From Chamaelirium japonicum (Eukaryota > Streptophyta > Magnoliopsida > Liliales > Melanthiaceae): a DNA stretch of 64,000 nucleotides. The DNA lies in the NCBI GenBank assembly GCA_947650365.1, contig OX393552.1, positions 20,122,851-20,186,850 of the forward strand, read 5' to 3'. The notes under the pieces were generated by a model, which saw only the letters and a list, made by a program, of their open reading frames with translations, made no database searches and was not told where the DNA came from. A program made the translations under genes and the position numbers. Shown here piece after piece: positions 47,270-59,164 of this stretch (its first letter is position 1; every line of letters begins with the position of its first letter).

Positions 47270-47720
47270 TTTTGATGGGATCAATACTTTGAACAAAAAG
47301 GTTTAAGCTAAGAACTAGATGCAAGTAGAAATAAAATATATACATATGGATTAGAATCCATAGACCCATCAAATATTATTTAGCCAGACCACCTGCTAAG
47401 CTACCCAAAACAGGCAACGTACTTCGGCTTCGTCATCGTTGGTACGATCAAGTTTTGCTTTGCACTTTTTCAAGAGATAGCACTTCCTGTGAGCATGAAG
47501 ATGTATCCTAATGTAGACTTGTTAGTATCATCGCAACCAATAAAGTCTGAGTCTGAGAAACCATGAGCCTCCTATTTTAAAGACTTTATATATACCAATA
47601 TTGTGTAGTCTTTCGTTCTTTGCAGATAATAAAGGACGACCTTCTGTATCGTCTTCTACTGAATTAGCCACAGGTTCTGCCATAACTTTCATAACATCCT
47701 GATAATAAAGTTGATGTCAT
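47270..47720 (-). mobile_element. Ty1/copia RNase H relic
   Basis: The minus strand gives FSDSDFIGCDDTNKSTLGYI and a following block like SAKQNLIV, matching the D-S-D-F-A-G...KSTSGY...SAKQ region of copia RNase H. It is only a fragment with several breaks. Fossil. Confidence 0.55.
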
Positions 47721-48723
47721 GTCTGATGTAAATCATGGTTTCCCAACTATAGATACTTTTTTTTTTTGAGAACCCCTCCAAGAGGAGGGAGGGTTAGGCA
47801 GCCCCCAACCAGTTAGATGTTGGGTTTTCTACTCTATTAAGGTATGCAAACGATGACTAACAAAATATTGAGAGGTTACAAATCTAGTGCAGAAAGTAGT
47901 AGAACAAAAGTAGAGGGGTTTAGCATGCAAATTTTAGCACAACACACAAGCAAGGTTTAGGTTGTCCTAAGGCTGTCTACAGATATGGCAAAAAAGGTGG
48001 GGAGGAGGAAAAAGAACAGTGGACTTAGCAGTAGTCGAGACTTGTGCTTACACAATGCCTTGAAAGCTATTTCGCCGCCTCGGTAGGTGCTTCAAGGCCT
48101 CCGACGAACGCTACCCATGGTACAACGACTGGACTCCTCTTCAACACCGAAGGAACCCCTTTGGGACTCTTAGCGTACTCCAGACAACAAACGAATCACG
48201 AACGAAAGAGAAAGAAACAGAGAGAGTGGAGAGAGCTCTTTGATTTTTGTGTGTCTTCTGGCTTCACAGAACCCTCTCTTATATAGAGATCCTTAGTCAT
48301 AACGTTCTCACACTCACAGCTCATTGCATGTAGCAATGATTCCCGCATTGATGAGCATTCATTGCTCTGTCGAGTGTAACGGTTGCATACGATAGTGCAG
48401 AGGTCCAGGTTCAATGAACCTAGCTCAACCTCGTGAAGAGTGTAACGGAAGGAATAACTCTCTATTAAAAAATTAAAACGCAATGTAAAAGAAGGCCCAA
48501 AGTCCGAATCCCATTCGCGTCCACGCGACTCGCAAGCCGTGGCTTGTCCCGGCTCGGCGCGTGTGTGTGTGTGGTGGGCTATGGCTTGGCTCTTGGAAAG
48601 CTACAAAGCCCAATGAAGGGAGTTCTATTATAAATGCATTAAAAGATCTCCCCATGGGCAATATGGGACTAACCACAAAAAATCGATTTTTTCATTTTCT
48701 TGTCAAAACCAATTTTTGTAACA
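47721..48723. other. unassigned, possibly LTR-like
   Basis: A T run at about 47758-47770 starts a stretch with GAACCCCTCC and inverted GGGAGGGTT, like the end of a retroelement. The rest has a TATATAGAG near 48281 and a leader-like segment on the minus strand that could be a copia LTR, but no boundaries were found. Confidence 0.3.
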
Positions 48724-49425
48724 TTATATTAAAAAAGATAAGGTTACAATGCGGTTACAAAGGTCACGTGCTTCTATATTGAAGGACTCTCCCCAAGGGA
48801 TGATCCATAACTTGAAGATCGAAACAACGGATCTCCGAAGTTTCTCCTCCCCTGCTGCTTTGCCGCTAAAAATGCGATTGTTCCTCTCAGGCCAAATTAC
48901 CCAAAGTATAGCCATCGCTAAGATATTCCACGAGGATCTAATGTTTTTCCTAACCCTCCTCCTTCTCCAGGTAAACCATAGGGCCTTCAAACTTCTCGGG
49001 TGGGATGCTATCTCACATTTACTCTCGAAATGGTCCCACACTCTCTTTGCCAACTGGCACCCAAGGAGGAGGTGGGAAGCACTCACTTCTTCGGTGTGAC
49101 AGAAGGTGCACATAGACTCTGTAACATTCGTGTTCCTTCTCTTCAGCATGTTAGCCTTGGTGAGAATCTTGTTCCTTGTAGCTAAAAGGGAGAAGATCTT
49201 GATCTTCATTGGCGCCTTAGTCTTCCAGATCGCTCTCGATGGCAAGAAGCTCATGCTCTCTGGCACAAGATTATGGAAAAAGGACTTGACGGAGAAAACT
49301 CTAGAAGTGTGCCATCTCCACTTTACTCCATCTGCGACCAGTTGAAAGGTCATTGCCGAGAGTATTTGACTCAAATCCTCCAGCTCCTGTAGCTTCTCTG
49401 AAGAGAGGAGTAGGGTTAGTCGCAT
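48724..49425 (-). mobile_element. LINE ORF2 C-terminal part
   Basis: A 233-codon open frame on the minus strand, the best preserved LINE fragment here. It reads FSVKSFFHNL, then AIWKTKAPMKIKIFSLLATRNKI, a zinc-binding set C-x2-C with H (CTFCHTEEVSASHLLLGC), then WVIWPERNNRIFSGKA. This is the RVT zinc-binding domain and tail of plant L1 elements. The reverse transcriptase is not present. The minus-strand 3' end lies near 48724. Confidence 0.8.
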
Positions 49426-49469
49426 ATTCCAGAGGCACTCGTTCCTTGATAGGCGTGATTTAGACCGGA

Positions 49470-50640
49470 TTGAGGCTCCTCGTTTGCAAGCCTTTTCTCA
49501 CTTGATTCTTTTTGACTCGATTCTTGGGACATTGGAAAGTGTGAAAAAAATTAACTGGGACTTTTCTTGGAGCGCATTGTTGTATGCCAAATAGCTTTAG
49601 GACTTTATCAATATATGCGCGTTGAGACAAGCTAGGTCTCCCATTTGAATGATCTCTATCGATCTTAATCCCAAAGTTCTTGCAGAGGAACTTCTTTGCG
49701 TCATGTAACAAATGTAAACAATTGCTAGCAAGTAATATGTCGTCGATCTATGGGACCAAAATAATAAAGCGAATCATAAATAATTTAAAATATATACATC
49801 GATCTACTAGATTCTTCATAAAACCATAACTGGTGATAACTTGAAGAAACTTTAAGTACGTCATGATGCTGGCTTGACATAGGGGTGACAATGGGTCATG
49901 TTGGGTCTAGTTTTGGGTCGTGTCCAAAACCCCTATACCCGGACCCGACCCGTTTAACTAATCGTGTCTAGATCCTAAACCTGTACCCGACCCGTTTATA
50001 AACGGATAGACCTGATAAGACCCGTTTACCACACGGGTTTATTCAGTTGACCCGATCCGACTCGACCCGATAGACATGCTGATACTATATATTACAGTAT
50101 CGGATTGCTGGTAGACCCGACACGACCCGTTGAATTTTAAATGGGTCTTCCCAGGTCTACCGTGTCCAGACCCTAAACCCGGACCCGACCCGTTTATTAA
50201 ACGGGTCTATCGTGTCAACCCGTTTATGACCTGAACCTATTTAGCCCTGACCCAAACCCGCTAACTTTGCGTTGGGTCTGCTGTGTCGGGTCCGAAATTG
50301 GCAGCCCTAGCTTTGAGATCATATATAAATCACCTTTTTAATTTGCAGATAAGATATTTGTTGTAGATTTATAAACCTTCAGGTGGAACTATATAAATTT
50401 CTTCCTCCAGGTTACCATTTAAGAATGTAGCCTTCATTTTCATTGACGCAATTCAAGATCGTACGTAGTTTGCCAACAGAGCCAAAATGATCATGTGGGA
50501 GTCCTTCTTTGACACAGGAAAAAAAAACTTCCTCATAGTCGATGCCTTTGAGTCACTTAAAACCTTTAGCTACTAGTTTGGATTTAAATCTTTCAATCTT
50601 TCCTTCTGAATCCTTTTGGTTTTGAAGACGCCATGCATTT
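49470..50640 (-). mobile_element. Ty1/copia reverse transcriptase relic split by a hAT-like element
   Basis: The minus strand carries RT pieces on both sides of 49880-50309. To the left is a VDDILLASN-like motif near 49720-49750, followed by LSQRAYIDKVLKLFGI near 49590-49640. To the right is the upstream RT with blocks like ERFKSKLVAKGF and LRQMDVKTTFLNG worn down. Many breaks; an old fossil interrupted later. Confidence 0.6.
49880..50309. mobile_element. hAT-like element with GACCCGACCC repeats, nested in a copia relic
   Basis: 430 bp, beginning TAGGGGTGACAATGGG and ending ATTGGCAGCCCTA. The interior is degenerate GACCCGACCCGTTTA and its complement. Flanks GCTTGACA and GCTTTGAG suggest a worn 8-bp duplication. 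It cuts a copia RT, which proves insertion. Confidence 0.65.
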
Positions 50641-50844
50641 TGCATTTCACTTTCTAGAAATCCTAAGTTTGTATGACGTCAAGACAGATTCAGGTGTTAT
50701 GACTAAATTAAAATGTTTGGGATGGGACCAAGACGGATTCGGGTGCCATGACTAAATTTATGGGTGCGAATAGACGGACCTCCCTAAACTAAAAGATTGA
50801 GTTGGTAGTTCAGTTCTTGCCGGTGAAGTGCGATCAGGAGGAAG

Positions 50845-51161
50845 TGTCAACCCGATCCTACCCGATCCGAACCAGCCCGAACCGACCTGAACCAACCTGG
50901 CCCAATCCGACCCATCTGACCCAACCTGATAGGTTTACATGGGTTCTGTTGACCCAACCCGACCCGACACGACCCGACTTGTTTAGAAAACGGGTTAAAC
51001 GGATCAGGTTGGATCAACCCGTTTATTAGGCGGGTCGGGTTTGGGATTAAGTTTTTGACCCGTTTATTAAACGAGTCGGGTTCGGGTTGGGTGTTTTGCC
51101 CTTATACCTATGTCTCAACCCCACCCGAACCCGACCCGACCGGACCCATTGCCACCCTAAT
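50845..51161. mobile_element. truncated hAT-like GGGTCGGG island
   Basis: The right end ATTGCCACCCTAA is the family terminus, and the inside is degenerate CCCGACCCGAACC. The left end lacks the terminus. An end fragment of the fold-back family of 27853 lies just before it at about 50690-50790. Confidence 0.5.
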
Positions 51162-51734
51162 TCCTAGATTTTAGAGGTATCAAAGTTCTACCGGATCCAC
51201 TTCAGGATAACTCGAGTTAGGGGGGGGGGGGGGGTTACCGCTCTTTTCTGACCGGAGGATTACTGGTCAGTAACGAAATTAAAAAAACTAAGAAACGAGG
51301 CAGAAAAGACGTGTGAATGCATCTGTGCTTTCGGCATGACGATTTAATGCAGAATGTATGAATTTGGTATCGTTGGGAACTACCGAAATTATACATTCAC
51401 TTTGAGATGAGAGGTTTTTTGTGGATAGAAAATAAAACCATCCAAAAGATGAGACATTATGAAAAGACATTTGGACAATGTGTTTTAAGATATTGGTGGA
51501 AACCAAAAAAGAATTTTGTTGGCTGGTTAAATTCAGGTAATGGCTTTTGGTCTATCTTGACGATCAAATTCACTACTGTAAATATTCGAACTTGTTCTTG
51601 AACATTGTTTTTCGTTCGTTTTTTTTTTGCCATAATTTTTTGCTTTTAATGAACAACAAGTATGTGACTAACATAATTAACCTCCTCAGAAAAAGCAGCT
51701 TCCAGTACTGATCCATGGTCACATATGGTAAGCG
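51162..51734. other. no feature seen
   Basis: Intergenic DNA with a G run near 51219-51232. Confidence 0.3.
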
Positions 51735-52160
51735 GTTCGCTACGGTTGTTCGTTCATTGGTTTGGACAAAGGTGGAGCTGCGTGGGTCATAGCAAATAGC
51801 CATCGACAGGTGGTCGCAGCATCTTTTTTCCGTGCTATGTAAAGAGTGCTCTCGCCACCGAATTAGAAATGGTTAAAGGAGCTTTGAAAGAGTTGACATC
51901 GCTTGGAATCGAGAAGTACGTGATCCTTATGTCGGACTGCCAAATGACCATAGGCATCGTTAGTGGAGGAGCGACACACATCCTACCGGAACTGTTGGAA
52001 CTAGCCAATAGTTGCCAGTCGATAGCTTTGAGGCTGGTAGCATCCGGTTGTGGTGGTTAAGGCGTTGATTTACCACGTGTGTGGACCAGATGTCGAAGCT
52101 CGCCAGAATCAGATCAGTGAGTTCTTATTGGGTCGAAGAGCTTCCGATCAGGCTTCATTG
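51735..52160 (+). mobile_element. RNase H-like (RVT_3) fragment
   Basis: The plus strand reads GGAAWVIANSHRQVVAA, then SALATELEMVKGALKEL, then LMSDCQMTIGIV, matching the D-x-G-AA-VI, E-A-x-A and SDC blocks of plant RVT_3 RNase H domains. A few shifts and stops interrupt it. It comes either from a LINE or from a host RNase H-like gene copy; no intact N-terminus is seen. Confidence 0.55.
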
Positions 52161-53188
52161 TTTACTACTGCAAGACATCATGGAGTTGGCATGTGTTTTG
52201 GAGGCTAATGAAGGAGAACTCTCTCATCACTAATCAGAGCTATTATGCCGATCGAGCAACAACATCCGGCTTTATAAATTCATCACATTGACACATGCAT
52301 GATATATGCTTGAGGTTGGTTAATTGATGGTCTAACCCTCTGGCAGAGTTGAGTTGTGGGGTGGGGTTATCCCCAGCTAGCTAGTGTACGGCAAGCGACT
52401 TCCTACTGACCAGTGGGTCAGCATCTCGATCGGTGAAGGCGTTAATTCTCCTCCAGCTAGCGCGAGCGGACGTCTCCATGAAGAATCAAAGGTGCTCGAT
52501 TTCCTTCTCGGCAAAGCCTTTGCAGGTCCGCCTAGACCATGATTAGCATGATCACGATGTTGGAGTCGGTGGTTCAACAGCTGTAAATAGTGGCCAAGTT
52601 TTACCACTTTCTTAGTAATAAATTAAATTTTTATTTTTTTTGGTACACCGGATCTCAATAACTTAATTCCCTCAAACACATAGTGGACATGACAACACAG
52701 CAAATTGAGGTCCCTGGCTGCAAGGTGGTACGCACCTTGCGGACGGACGGACGGATCGTGGGCCGGGTGGTGTCCGGCGGAGAAGTATGTGGAGCCTCCA
52801 TTTCCCCTGCCGTATCTCTGTCCGTGCGTCGGGTGGGGGAGGTTGAGGTGTAGCAAGCTGATCCCGCGTGCAGCCGATTCCCCGAGAATTGGCGGACGCA
52901 TCTGGCAGCGAGGAGGTCAGGCTGTTGAGAGCATCTACCTTCTCTGTCTCCCGCTCATCGTCATCGGAGGCGAGCGTAGTACTCCGAGTGCTGCTGCGAG
53001 AAGAGGAAGAGTACCGGTCGCCACTCCTCGATCATGTTCATCACGTTGTCGTCCATCGTTAACGACGGAGACCAGCGTGTCGAGATCCTCGTCGGGCTGC
53101 TGGTAATCGCCGCACAATCCAAGTGCTCCGGTCGTCGTAGGAGAGAACAACGCACCAATGTAGCAAAGCCGGCCGTCGAGGGGGAACA
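52161..53188. other. GC-rich unassigned region
   Basis: 52700-53190 is GC-rich and open in several frames on both strands (longest 133 codons plus, 92 minus). None gives a family I recognise, so it may be a gene remnant or captured GC-rich DNA. 52161-52620 shows nothing. Confidence 0.3.
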
Positions 53189-53280
53189 CTTAGTTTTGGG
53201 GGGTAAAGTCTAATTAATAAAAATATGGGGGGTAAAGTCTAATTCAAGGCAAAATTTGGGGGGCAAAGTCAAAATAACCT
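53189..53280. mobile_element. MULE-type fold-back MITE, right half only
   Basis: Matches the right arm of the elements at 6955 and 35716, from TTAGTTTTGGGGGGTAAAG to GGCAAAGTCAAAATAACC. The left arm is missing and it abuts the GC-rich region directly. Confidence 0.75.
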
Positions 53281-53941
53281 ATTACTTATTAATAGTCAAG
53301 AAATGGTTTTATTATGAACAAAATATCAAATTAGTTTATAAAATATTAAAAAAAACACTTTAATGCTTCCATAACAAAGTCAACACTCATAGGACGAATC
53401 TATTTCATATAGGAAATGAGTAAGTGACCCGTGCAACATACATTTACAAGAAAGTTGTAACTGCTTTGCATGGAGGAGGGAAGAAGACCCTCCTAACCTT
53501 GGTCTCTAGTTATCAGGTCCCCCTTGAGCCTGCTTGCGAGATTTTCTCTATCCCAAAACCCAGGTGTCCAGATGATGTCCCATCATATCAATAAGGATTA
53601 TTTCCGCCCTCTACTTTATCGAGGTGGGACTAATATTCCAACACTGCCTGCTATAGAGGACCCTTAATGGGCCAACTAGAGAAGCCTAAGGAGCTGTCAG
53701 TGTTGCGGCACCTAAAGTCCCACACGGGAACGGAAACTGCCTAGCTACTAAAGATCCTTTCGTCTAGGTTTTGTCCTAGATTTCCACAAGAGATAGTAGT
53801 GTATCATTCTCTCGCTTCGAAAAGGGTTTGCCCCATACTCCTACCTCTCCAAGAACCCTACTTCTTTTTTTCCCTTCCTTTGGCTTGTGTTGATATTCCT
53901 TCCTTAGTTCCCAAAGATTTAGAAAGATGCAAATTTACGAG
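53281..53941. other. intergenic, nothing recognised
   Basis: About 53590-53760 resembles a spacer with GTGGGACTAATATTCCAACA and AAAGTCCCACACGGG, phrases like those of TRIM LTRs, but no paired repeat was found. Confidence 0.3.
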
Positions 53942-55330
53942 TACGTTTGGCATTGGTTTTGAAATTTTAGGTTTTGATTTTGGAATATTATGAACTAGTC
54001 CTGTGCAAAACCGGTTTTAGCTTATCGAGAACCAATCCTAAAATTATCAATATTTTAGCATTTAAATCAGTTTTGAGCCCAAAACTAGTTTTGCAGTTAT
54101 TTCCCCCATTTAAAATATTCTCTTTTAAAAACGTTATCTCTATAACATACTCTCTCTATCACATTCTCTTTCTATAATATTTTCTCATTCAACAATATGC
54201 ACATTCTCTCTATATCATTTTCTCTCTCCAGTAATTTATCATTCTACAACGTTATGTTCGTAATACTCTCTTTATCTATATTCTCTCTTTATAATATTTC
54301 TTTTTAGAGCATTTTCGATCTCTTTATAACATTTCCTCTCTCCACAATATTTTCTCTTTCTCTATAATATCTTCTTTATTTACAATATTTTATCTATATA
54401 ATATTTTATCTTTCTATATTATTTTTCTCCTCTATGTTATTTTCTATCTCTACAATATTTTTTCTTTCTAAAATATTAATTATCTCTACAGTATTTTCTC
54501 TTTGTAACATTTTCTCTCTACACTATTTTCTCTCTTTACAATATTCTCTCTATAACATTTTCTTTCTATGATATTTTCTCTCTATAATATTTTTCCTATG
54601 TATAATATTTTTCTCCTATGTATGATATTTTCTCTCTCTACAATATTTTTCTCTCAATCATATCTCTTTCTATAATTTTTTCCCTCTATGATTTTTTCTC
54701 TCTACAACATTTTTCTTCGACAACATTTTCTTTATAATATTTTCTCCTTCTACAAAACTTTCTCCATTTACAATATTTTCTCCCCTACAACACTTTCTCT
54801 CTATAATATTTTCTCCCATAATAATATTTCATTTCGCTATAATATTGCCTCTCTATATAGCATTTCCTCTCTCTATAATATTTTCTCTCTACAACCTTTC
54901 CTCTATGACATTTTCTCTCTCTATAATATTTTTTCTCTCTGTGTTTTCTTTACAATATTTAATTTTTTTCTCTCTATAGTCTTATTTATTTAATACTTTT
55001 TACCTATATTAATCTCTTTAGTATTTTATCTCTTTAGTATATGTGTATCTAAAATATATTTTTGTATGAATATTCTCTCGATAATAATTTTCTCTCTTTA
55101 CAATAGTTCCTCTCTACAAACATATACGCTATTCACAAAAATTCTCTACCGTTTTGCCCCCTTGCCTCAAGAACCCAAAAGAAAAACCCTAAAGAATTTT
55201 TTTTTTTTTTGGTGATTTTTGATTTTGGTTTTGGAAAACCAACTTTCTAACTGGATCCCAAACATACTTAATATCTTATATCAAAACTAGTTTGGCAAGC
55301 AAAAATCAGGTGTCCAAACCAGCCAATCCC
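53942..55330. repeat. kilobase tract of TCTCTCTATAATATTTT-type repeats between inverted flanks
   Basis: From about 54110 to 55110 the DNA is a degenerate array built from TTCTCTCTATAATATT-like units of about 15-20 bases, one strand being almost free of G. Its flanks are loosely inverted: a CGTTTGG...GGTTTTGATTTTGG stretch near 53942-54000 and a complementary-looking ATCCCAAACATAC and GGTTTTGGAAAACC region near 55210-55330. A 101-codon frame at 54688-54993 is a product of the repeat and not a gene. Confidence 0.6.
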
Positions 55331-55379
55331 AAATGCATCCTAAATCTTTTACAAATTCTTTGATGGGCGGTTCCCATTG

Positions 55380-55780
55380 ATGTGGAGGCTAGCTACGGAC
55401 ACTATCGACTCCCTGAAGGCCATGATTCGGGTCCCAGTTCTCCCTCACCAATGAGGAGATGGTCCATCTTGTCGTCACAATAACATGACTCTGCACTCGA
55501 GCCGCACCACCCTCGACGACGTCAAGGAAATGCTCCAGGAGTTCGATGGCACCACAATGTCTAATTACAAAGGCAGACACGACATCAAGGCGAGATGCAA
55601 CGACACAATCCATGAGCTCATGGAGAAGATCCAGGAGGTAACATGTAGTGTTGAGCCCTTACGGGAAGAAAATTTTCCATACATGTTACTTATCGGTGTT
55701 GACGGTCTGACCCTCCTATAATTCGGCGTCTTCAACAAAATCACCCTTTAGGATGAAGTTGATGTGAATCTATATTTCTG
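55380..55780 (+). other. unrecognised conserved-looking frame
   Basis: 78 codons from 55485 (MTLHSS...) with blocks TTLDDVKEMLQEF and IHELMEKIQEV that could form a helical, coiled-coil-like segment. Base composition is more gene-like than its surroundings. I do not recognise the family and see no splice context that settles it. Confidence 0.25.
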
Positions 55781-55819
55781 GGTCTGGGGCACCATGAATA
55801 GAACCCCCTTGGTTAATTG

Positions 55820-55821
<2 letters not shown>

Positions 55822-55865
<44 letters not shown>
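55822..55865. repeat. (AT)n microsatellite
   Basis: A pure AT run of about 44 bases. Confidence 0.9.
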
Positions 55866-55867
<2 letters not shown>

Positions 55868-55869
55868 GT

Positions 55870-57240
55870 TCGCCTAGTGTCCTATTCCCATGCGACTTTT
55901 CTCCTATAAAGGGAGAGGTGTGTGGCTCTAGGGTTTGAACGTTAAGATCATCTACGAATGCCGGCTATATAAAGAGAGAGAGAGAGAACGTGTGAGAGAG
56001 AAGGGAAAAAGAAGATGAATTAGAGAAAGATGGAAGAAGAAAAAGATTGGACAGGTTCTTCCAAGCATCTTTCTCGACTTCTTGGGTCTTCTTTGTAGGA
56101 CCGACTCAATACAAGTTGAGGCCTAAGATGAAAACTTTTAAATATTTTATTAATATTTGATATATATAATTAAATTTATAGTATACAGTTTTTATTAGGG
56201 CTTTCAGTTTTAATTTTATATAAGTCTTAGATATATAAGTGTTGGTTCGGGGGTCTTCTTTTCATATGGGCCCTTAATCTATTAAGTGGGTTTGAACCTT
56301 AGGGCTTTCTTTTGCCACCGGGCCTAAGGTAACAACATTAATGGCTTTATGGTCGAGTCATCCACTTCGGTATTTCATTTTTCGGTATTGTTTGGAAACC
56401 TCTGGTGTAGTTCCTGGTTGTTTGTTTTCGTTGTGTGATTGTTCTAGGTGATCGAGGATAGAGATACGTGTGCGGGGTTCCGACAAATGATGAACCACAA
56501 CCTGATTCTTGTAATCTCTATTAGTGAAAATTAATCATAATCCTTGATTGTCGATATTCTCGTTGTTTGTGCTTGTGTGTGAATTTTTTATCTGGTTGTT
56601 AAGTCATGAAACTTCGACCTCGATCCCTTGGGGCATGCTTCCGAGTCTAGATCCTCATAATCTTTTCTCCCAGCAGGAAGCAAAAATATATATACTGTGC
56701 TATATTTGGCTTGTTCAACAACTACTTTAGGGTTGGGGCTTGAGTTTCAAATGACACCAATAGATTGAATAATTAATTCAATAGTACATGATCATAACAA
56801 TAAGATCTGATATACTTATAAGATTTTAAGCTTGAATTCCTGTTTTTATTGTGGTAAGACAATATTATCACATCCTGTCAAGCAAATATCAGCCTATTAA
56901 GAAGAACTTCAGATAGTAAGATCAAAACAAGGATTAAAACCTACAAGCAACTCCAATAAACACAACCATAATCATCTTAATTATCCCACTAAGTTTTATG
57001 TGGTCTCATAATCTTTCAAACTTGCAGTGTGGTGGTCTGCTTAGAGACCACACATTACTTTCTACAAGCACCCCTTCAACCAATGGCCATTAAACTTGGA
57101 TGATGCCCATGCTGACGTGGAAATTATTGGTTGGCTGCATGTAGATGAGGGTTTGATGCAAGGGTTATCCATAGGTTTCCAATGGTGGTAACTATGTCTG
57201 TGGTGCATGGCCCTCAGCTGTCCAATAATTTGCTAAATAT
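55870..57240. other. intergenic upstream of PSBW
   Basis: A plus-strand GGCTATATAAAGAGAG with a GA run near 55965-55986 looks like a promoter and leader, but no matching coding region follows. Otherwise nothing recognised. Confidence 0.3.
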
Positions 57241-57297
57241 CCACACATACAACATAACTAGTGGGTGCCATGCCTCCATTGTTACAAACTATATATC
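57165..57297 (+). promoter_or_regulatory. PSBW promoter elements
   Basis: A TATA box (CTATATATCC, about 57290-57299) lies about 85 bp before the ATG, leaving room for a short leader that contains a GA run at about 57342-57372. An I-box core (GATAA on the minus strand, 57165-57169) lies upstream; I-boxes are common in light-regulated photosynthesis genes. The light link is inference. Confidence 0.5.
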
Positions 57298-57378
57298 CAC
57301 CTCTCCCTTAATCCTACTCCCTTATTCCTTCTCTGAGGTCTAGAGAGAGAGAGTGATCAGAGAGAGAGAGAGCGCGCG

Positions 57379-58024
57379 ATGGCCGCCATCAGTGCTTCTT
57401 CAACAACCTCCACCATGGCACGCGCCGCCCTAGTGCCCAAGGGGCCGATCGTCATCTCGTCCTCACCGGTTCTAGGTAAAGTTCAATCCTCGTGGATCTT
57501 TGCTTGCCATAGGATGCCCATCTTGATGGTTTGAACCATGGATTTGAAGTTCAATAATCACGATTAGCGCATAGATTATATAATTTCTTTAAAAAAAAAC
57601 TCATAGATTAATCAATTCATTCATGATGCTCTATAAGTTGAGAGAATTTATGCACATTTTTTTTCGTTGATTTTATTCTTTTGGCGTGGGCTCGATCACA
57701 GGCTTGCCTCAAATAGGAATGAAGGGTGGAAGAGTCAGATGCTCTGCGGCCGAGGGGACGGCTTCGGAGCACCGCAAAGGTGCGGGGGCGTTGTCGCTGT
57801 TGGCGGCAGCGGCGGCGGCGGCGACGGGCGTGATGAGCGTGTCGAGCCCCGCGCTGGCGCTGGTGGACGACAGGCTGAGCACGGAGGGCACGGGGCTGCC
57901 CTTCGGGCTGAGCAACAACCTGCTGGGTTGGATCCTGTTTGGTGTGTTCGGCCTCATCTGGTCCTTCTACTTCATCTACACTTCCACGCTCGAAGAGGAC
58001 GAGGAGTCCGGGCTATCCCTCTAA
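57379..58024 (+). CDS. PSBW: photosystem II reaction centre protein W (PsbW), chloroplast precursor
   Basis: Two exons, 57379-57475 and 57702-58024, joined across a 226-bp GT-AG intron in phase 1, give 139 residues, normal for PsbW precursors. Residues 1 to about 45 are a serine/alanine-rich stromal transit peptide; about 61-85 form a hydrophobic, alanine-rich segment ending SPALA, a typical signal-peptidase site; the mature protein would be residues 86-139. It holds the family signature [20 protein letters not shown], one membrane helix (about 105-127) and the acidic tail [10 protein letters not shown]. PsbW is a thylakoid subunit that stabilises PSII dimers and PSII-LHCII supercomplexes. 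All parts look intact; the ATG is the first in the leader and the reading frame is unbroken. The only doubt is the exact cleavage site. Confidence 0.96.
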
Positions 58025-58029
58025 TTAGC

Positions 58030-58640
58030 TGATGTGCATGTAATTATCAGCTTATAATTAAGCTGATATGTAATTAATTATGTCAAAGTATATTGATTGG
58101 ATGACTTGTGAGAGCAACTTATTCCCCCTTAATCCTCTTCCAGAAGAGGTTATTACCGTCAATTATTATTTCTAATGCAATTTGATAGTCCAGCATTTCG
58201 GTTGGCATAGAAACAGCCGGAGTGATGTTTTTTAGTTTCCAAGTCCTTCGTTCCATCGGAACAATTACTGACCGTTATTTTCAAATCATAGAATTCATAA
58301 TGGGAATAGATTGTTCCGGAATGATGCCAAACACCGCTTAATGCGGTGGTTGTTTCTTTAATTAATGCTTCAATTCTACTGACATCACGATAAATAAGTA
58401 TGACAAAAATCTTCATTCAATGCATAGAATAATATCAGCATTAACATTAAGCATCGATAATAAAATAACGATATGGTGATTGTATTGTACACACACTCTC
58501 GTATTACTCTTGTATGTCTGACCCACACAAACTATAGAGTACAGCCAACGTATCCTAGCACACGCAGACAATCCATTCATACCCCAAACAACTCCCACAT
58601 GGACACTCAGGCTCGCCCACCCTTATGTTAACTTGGTTAT
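58030..58640. other. downstream flank of PSBW
   Basis: AT-rich 3' flank, probably holding the PSBW 3' untranslated region. No other feature seen. Confidence 0.4.
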
Positions 58641-59130
58641 GTATAATATAAACATTTGCTAGGGATGTATGTGAAAAGGGGTGCATAAACAATATTCACT
58701 TTGATATAGGGGAAACCAACAAAAAGCCCTTTTATATGAGGTAAACCAGAGGGGACGATGGGAGAAACTTGGTTATGTTTAATATCAATATTTGCTAGGG
58801 GGGTGTATCTGCAAAGAGATACTTAAATCATCCCTTTGATATAAGGAAAACCCACCAGAATCCAGTTTCCCCATGGGTATATATATAATAGGGAATTGAA
58901 ACCAATAGGAATCTGGTTTCTCCATGGATGTAGGATTTCAGTAGAAGAGATCATAGAGTCTTTTATATATAATAGGGGTATATATATAGATTTGATATAA
59001 GGGAAACCCCTCGGAATCCGATTCCACAGGGGTATACGTTTTGCTATAAGGAAAATCAACTGGAATCCAATTTTCTCATGGGTGTAGGATTTCAATAGAT
59101 GCGATCATAGCGCCTTTTATAATAGGGTTA
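58641..59130. repeat. degenerate local repeat cluster
   Basis: A unit like GATATAAGGGAAACC(A/C)ACCGGAAT then CC(A/G)(A/T)TTTCC and TGGGTGTAGGATTTCA(A/G)TAGA recurs about four to five times with variable spacing (near 58700, 58840, 58905, 58990, 59040). No coding sequence. Confidence 0.55.
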
Positions 59131-59164
59131 TAGATCATCATAAATAGTGAATGGACTTGAAGGA

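Noticed and set aside
47760-48480. Copia LTR on the minus strand
   Set aside because: The layout is suggestive (TATA-like site, leader) but I could not fix TG/CA ends, a purine tract or a primer site, so it is kept as unassigned.
54688-54993. 101-codon frame rich in YNIFS repeats
   Set aside because: A direct translation of the TCTCTCTATAATATT array, with no independent support.
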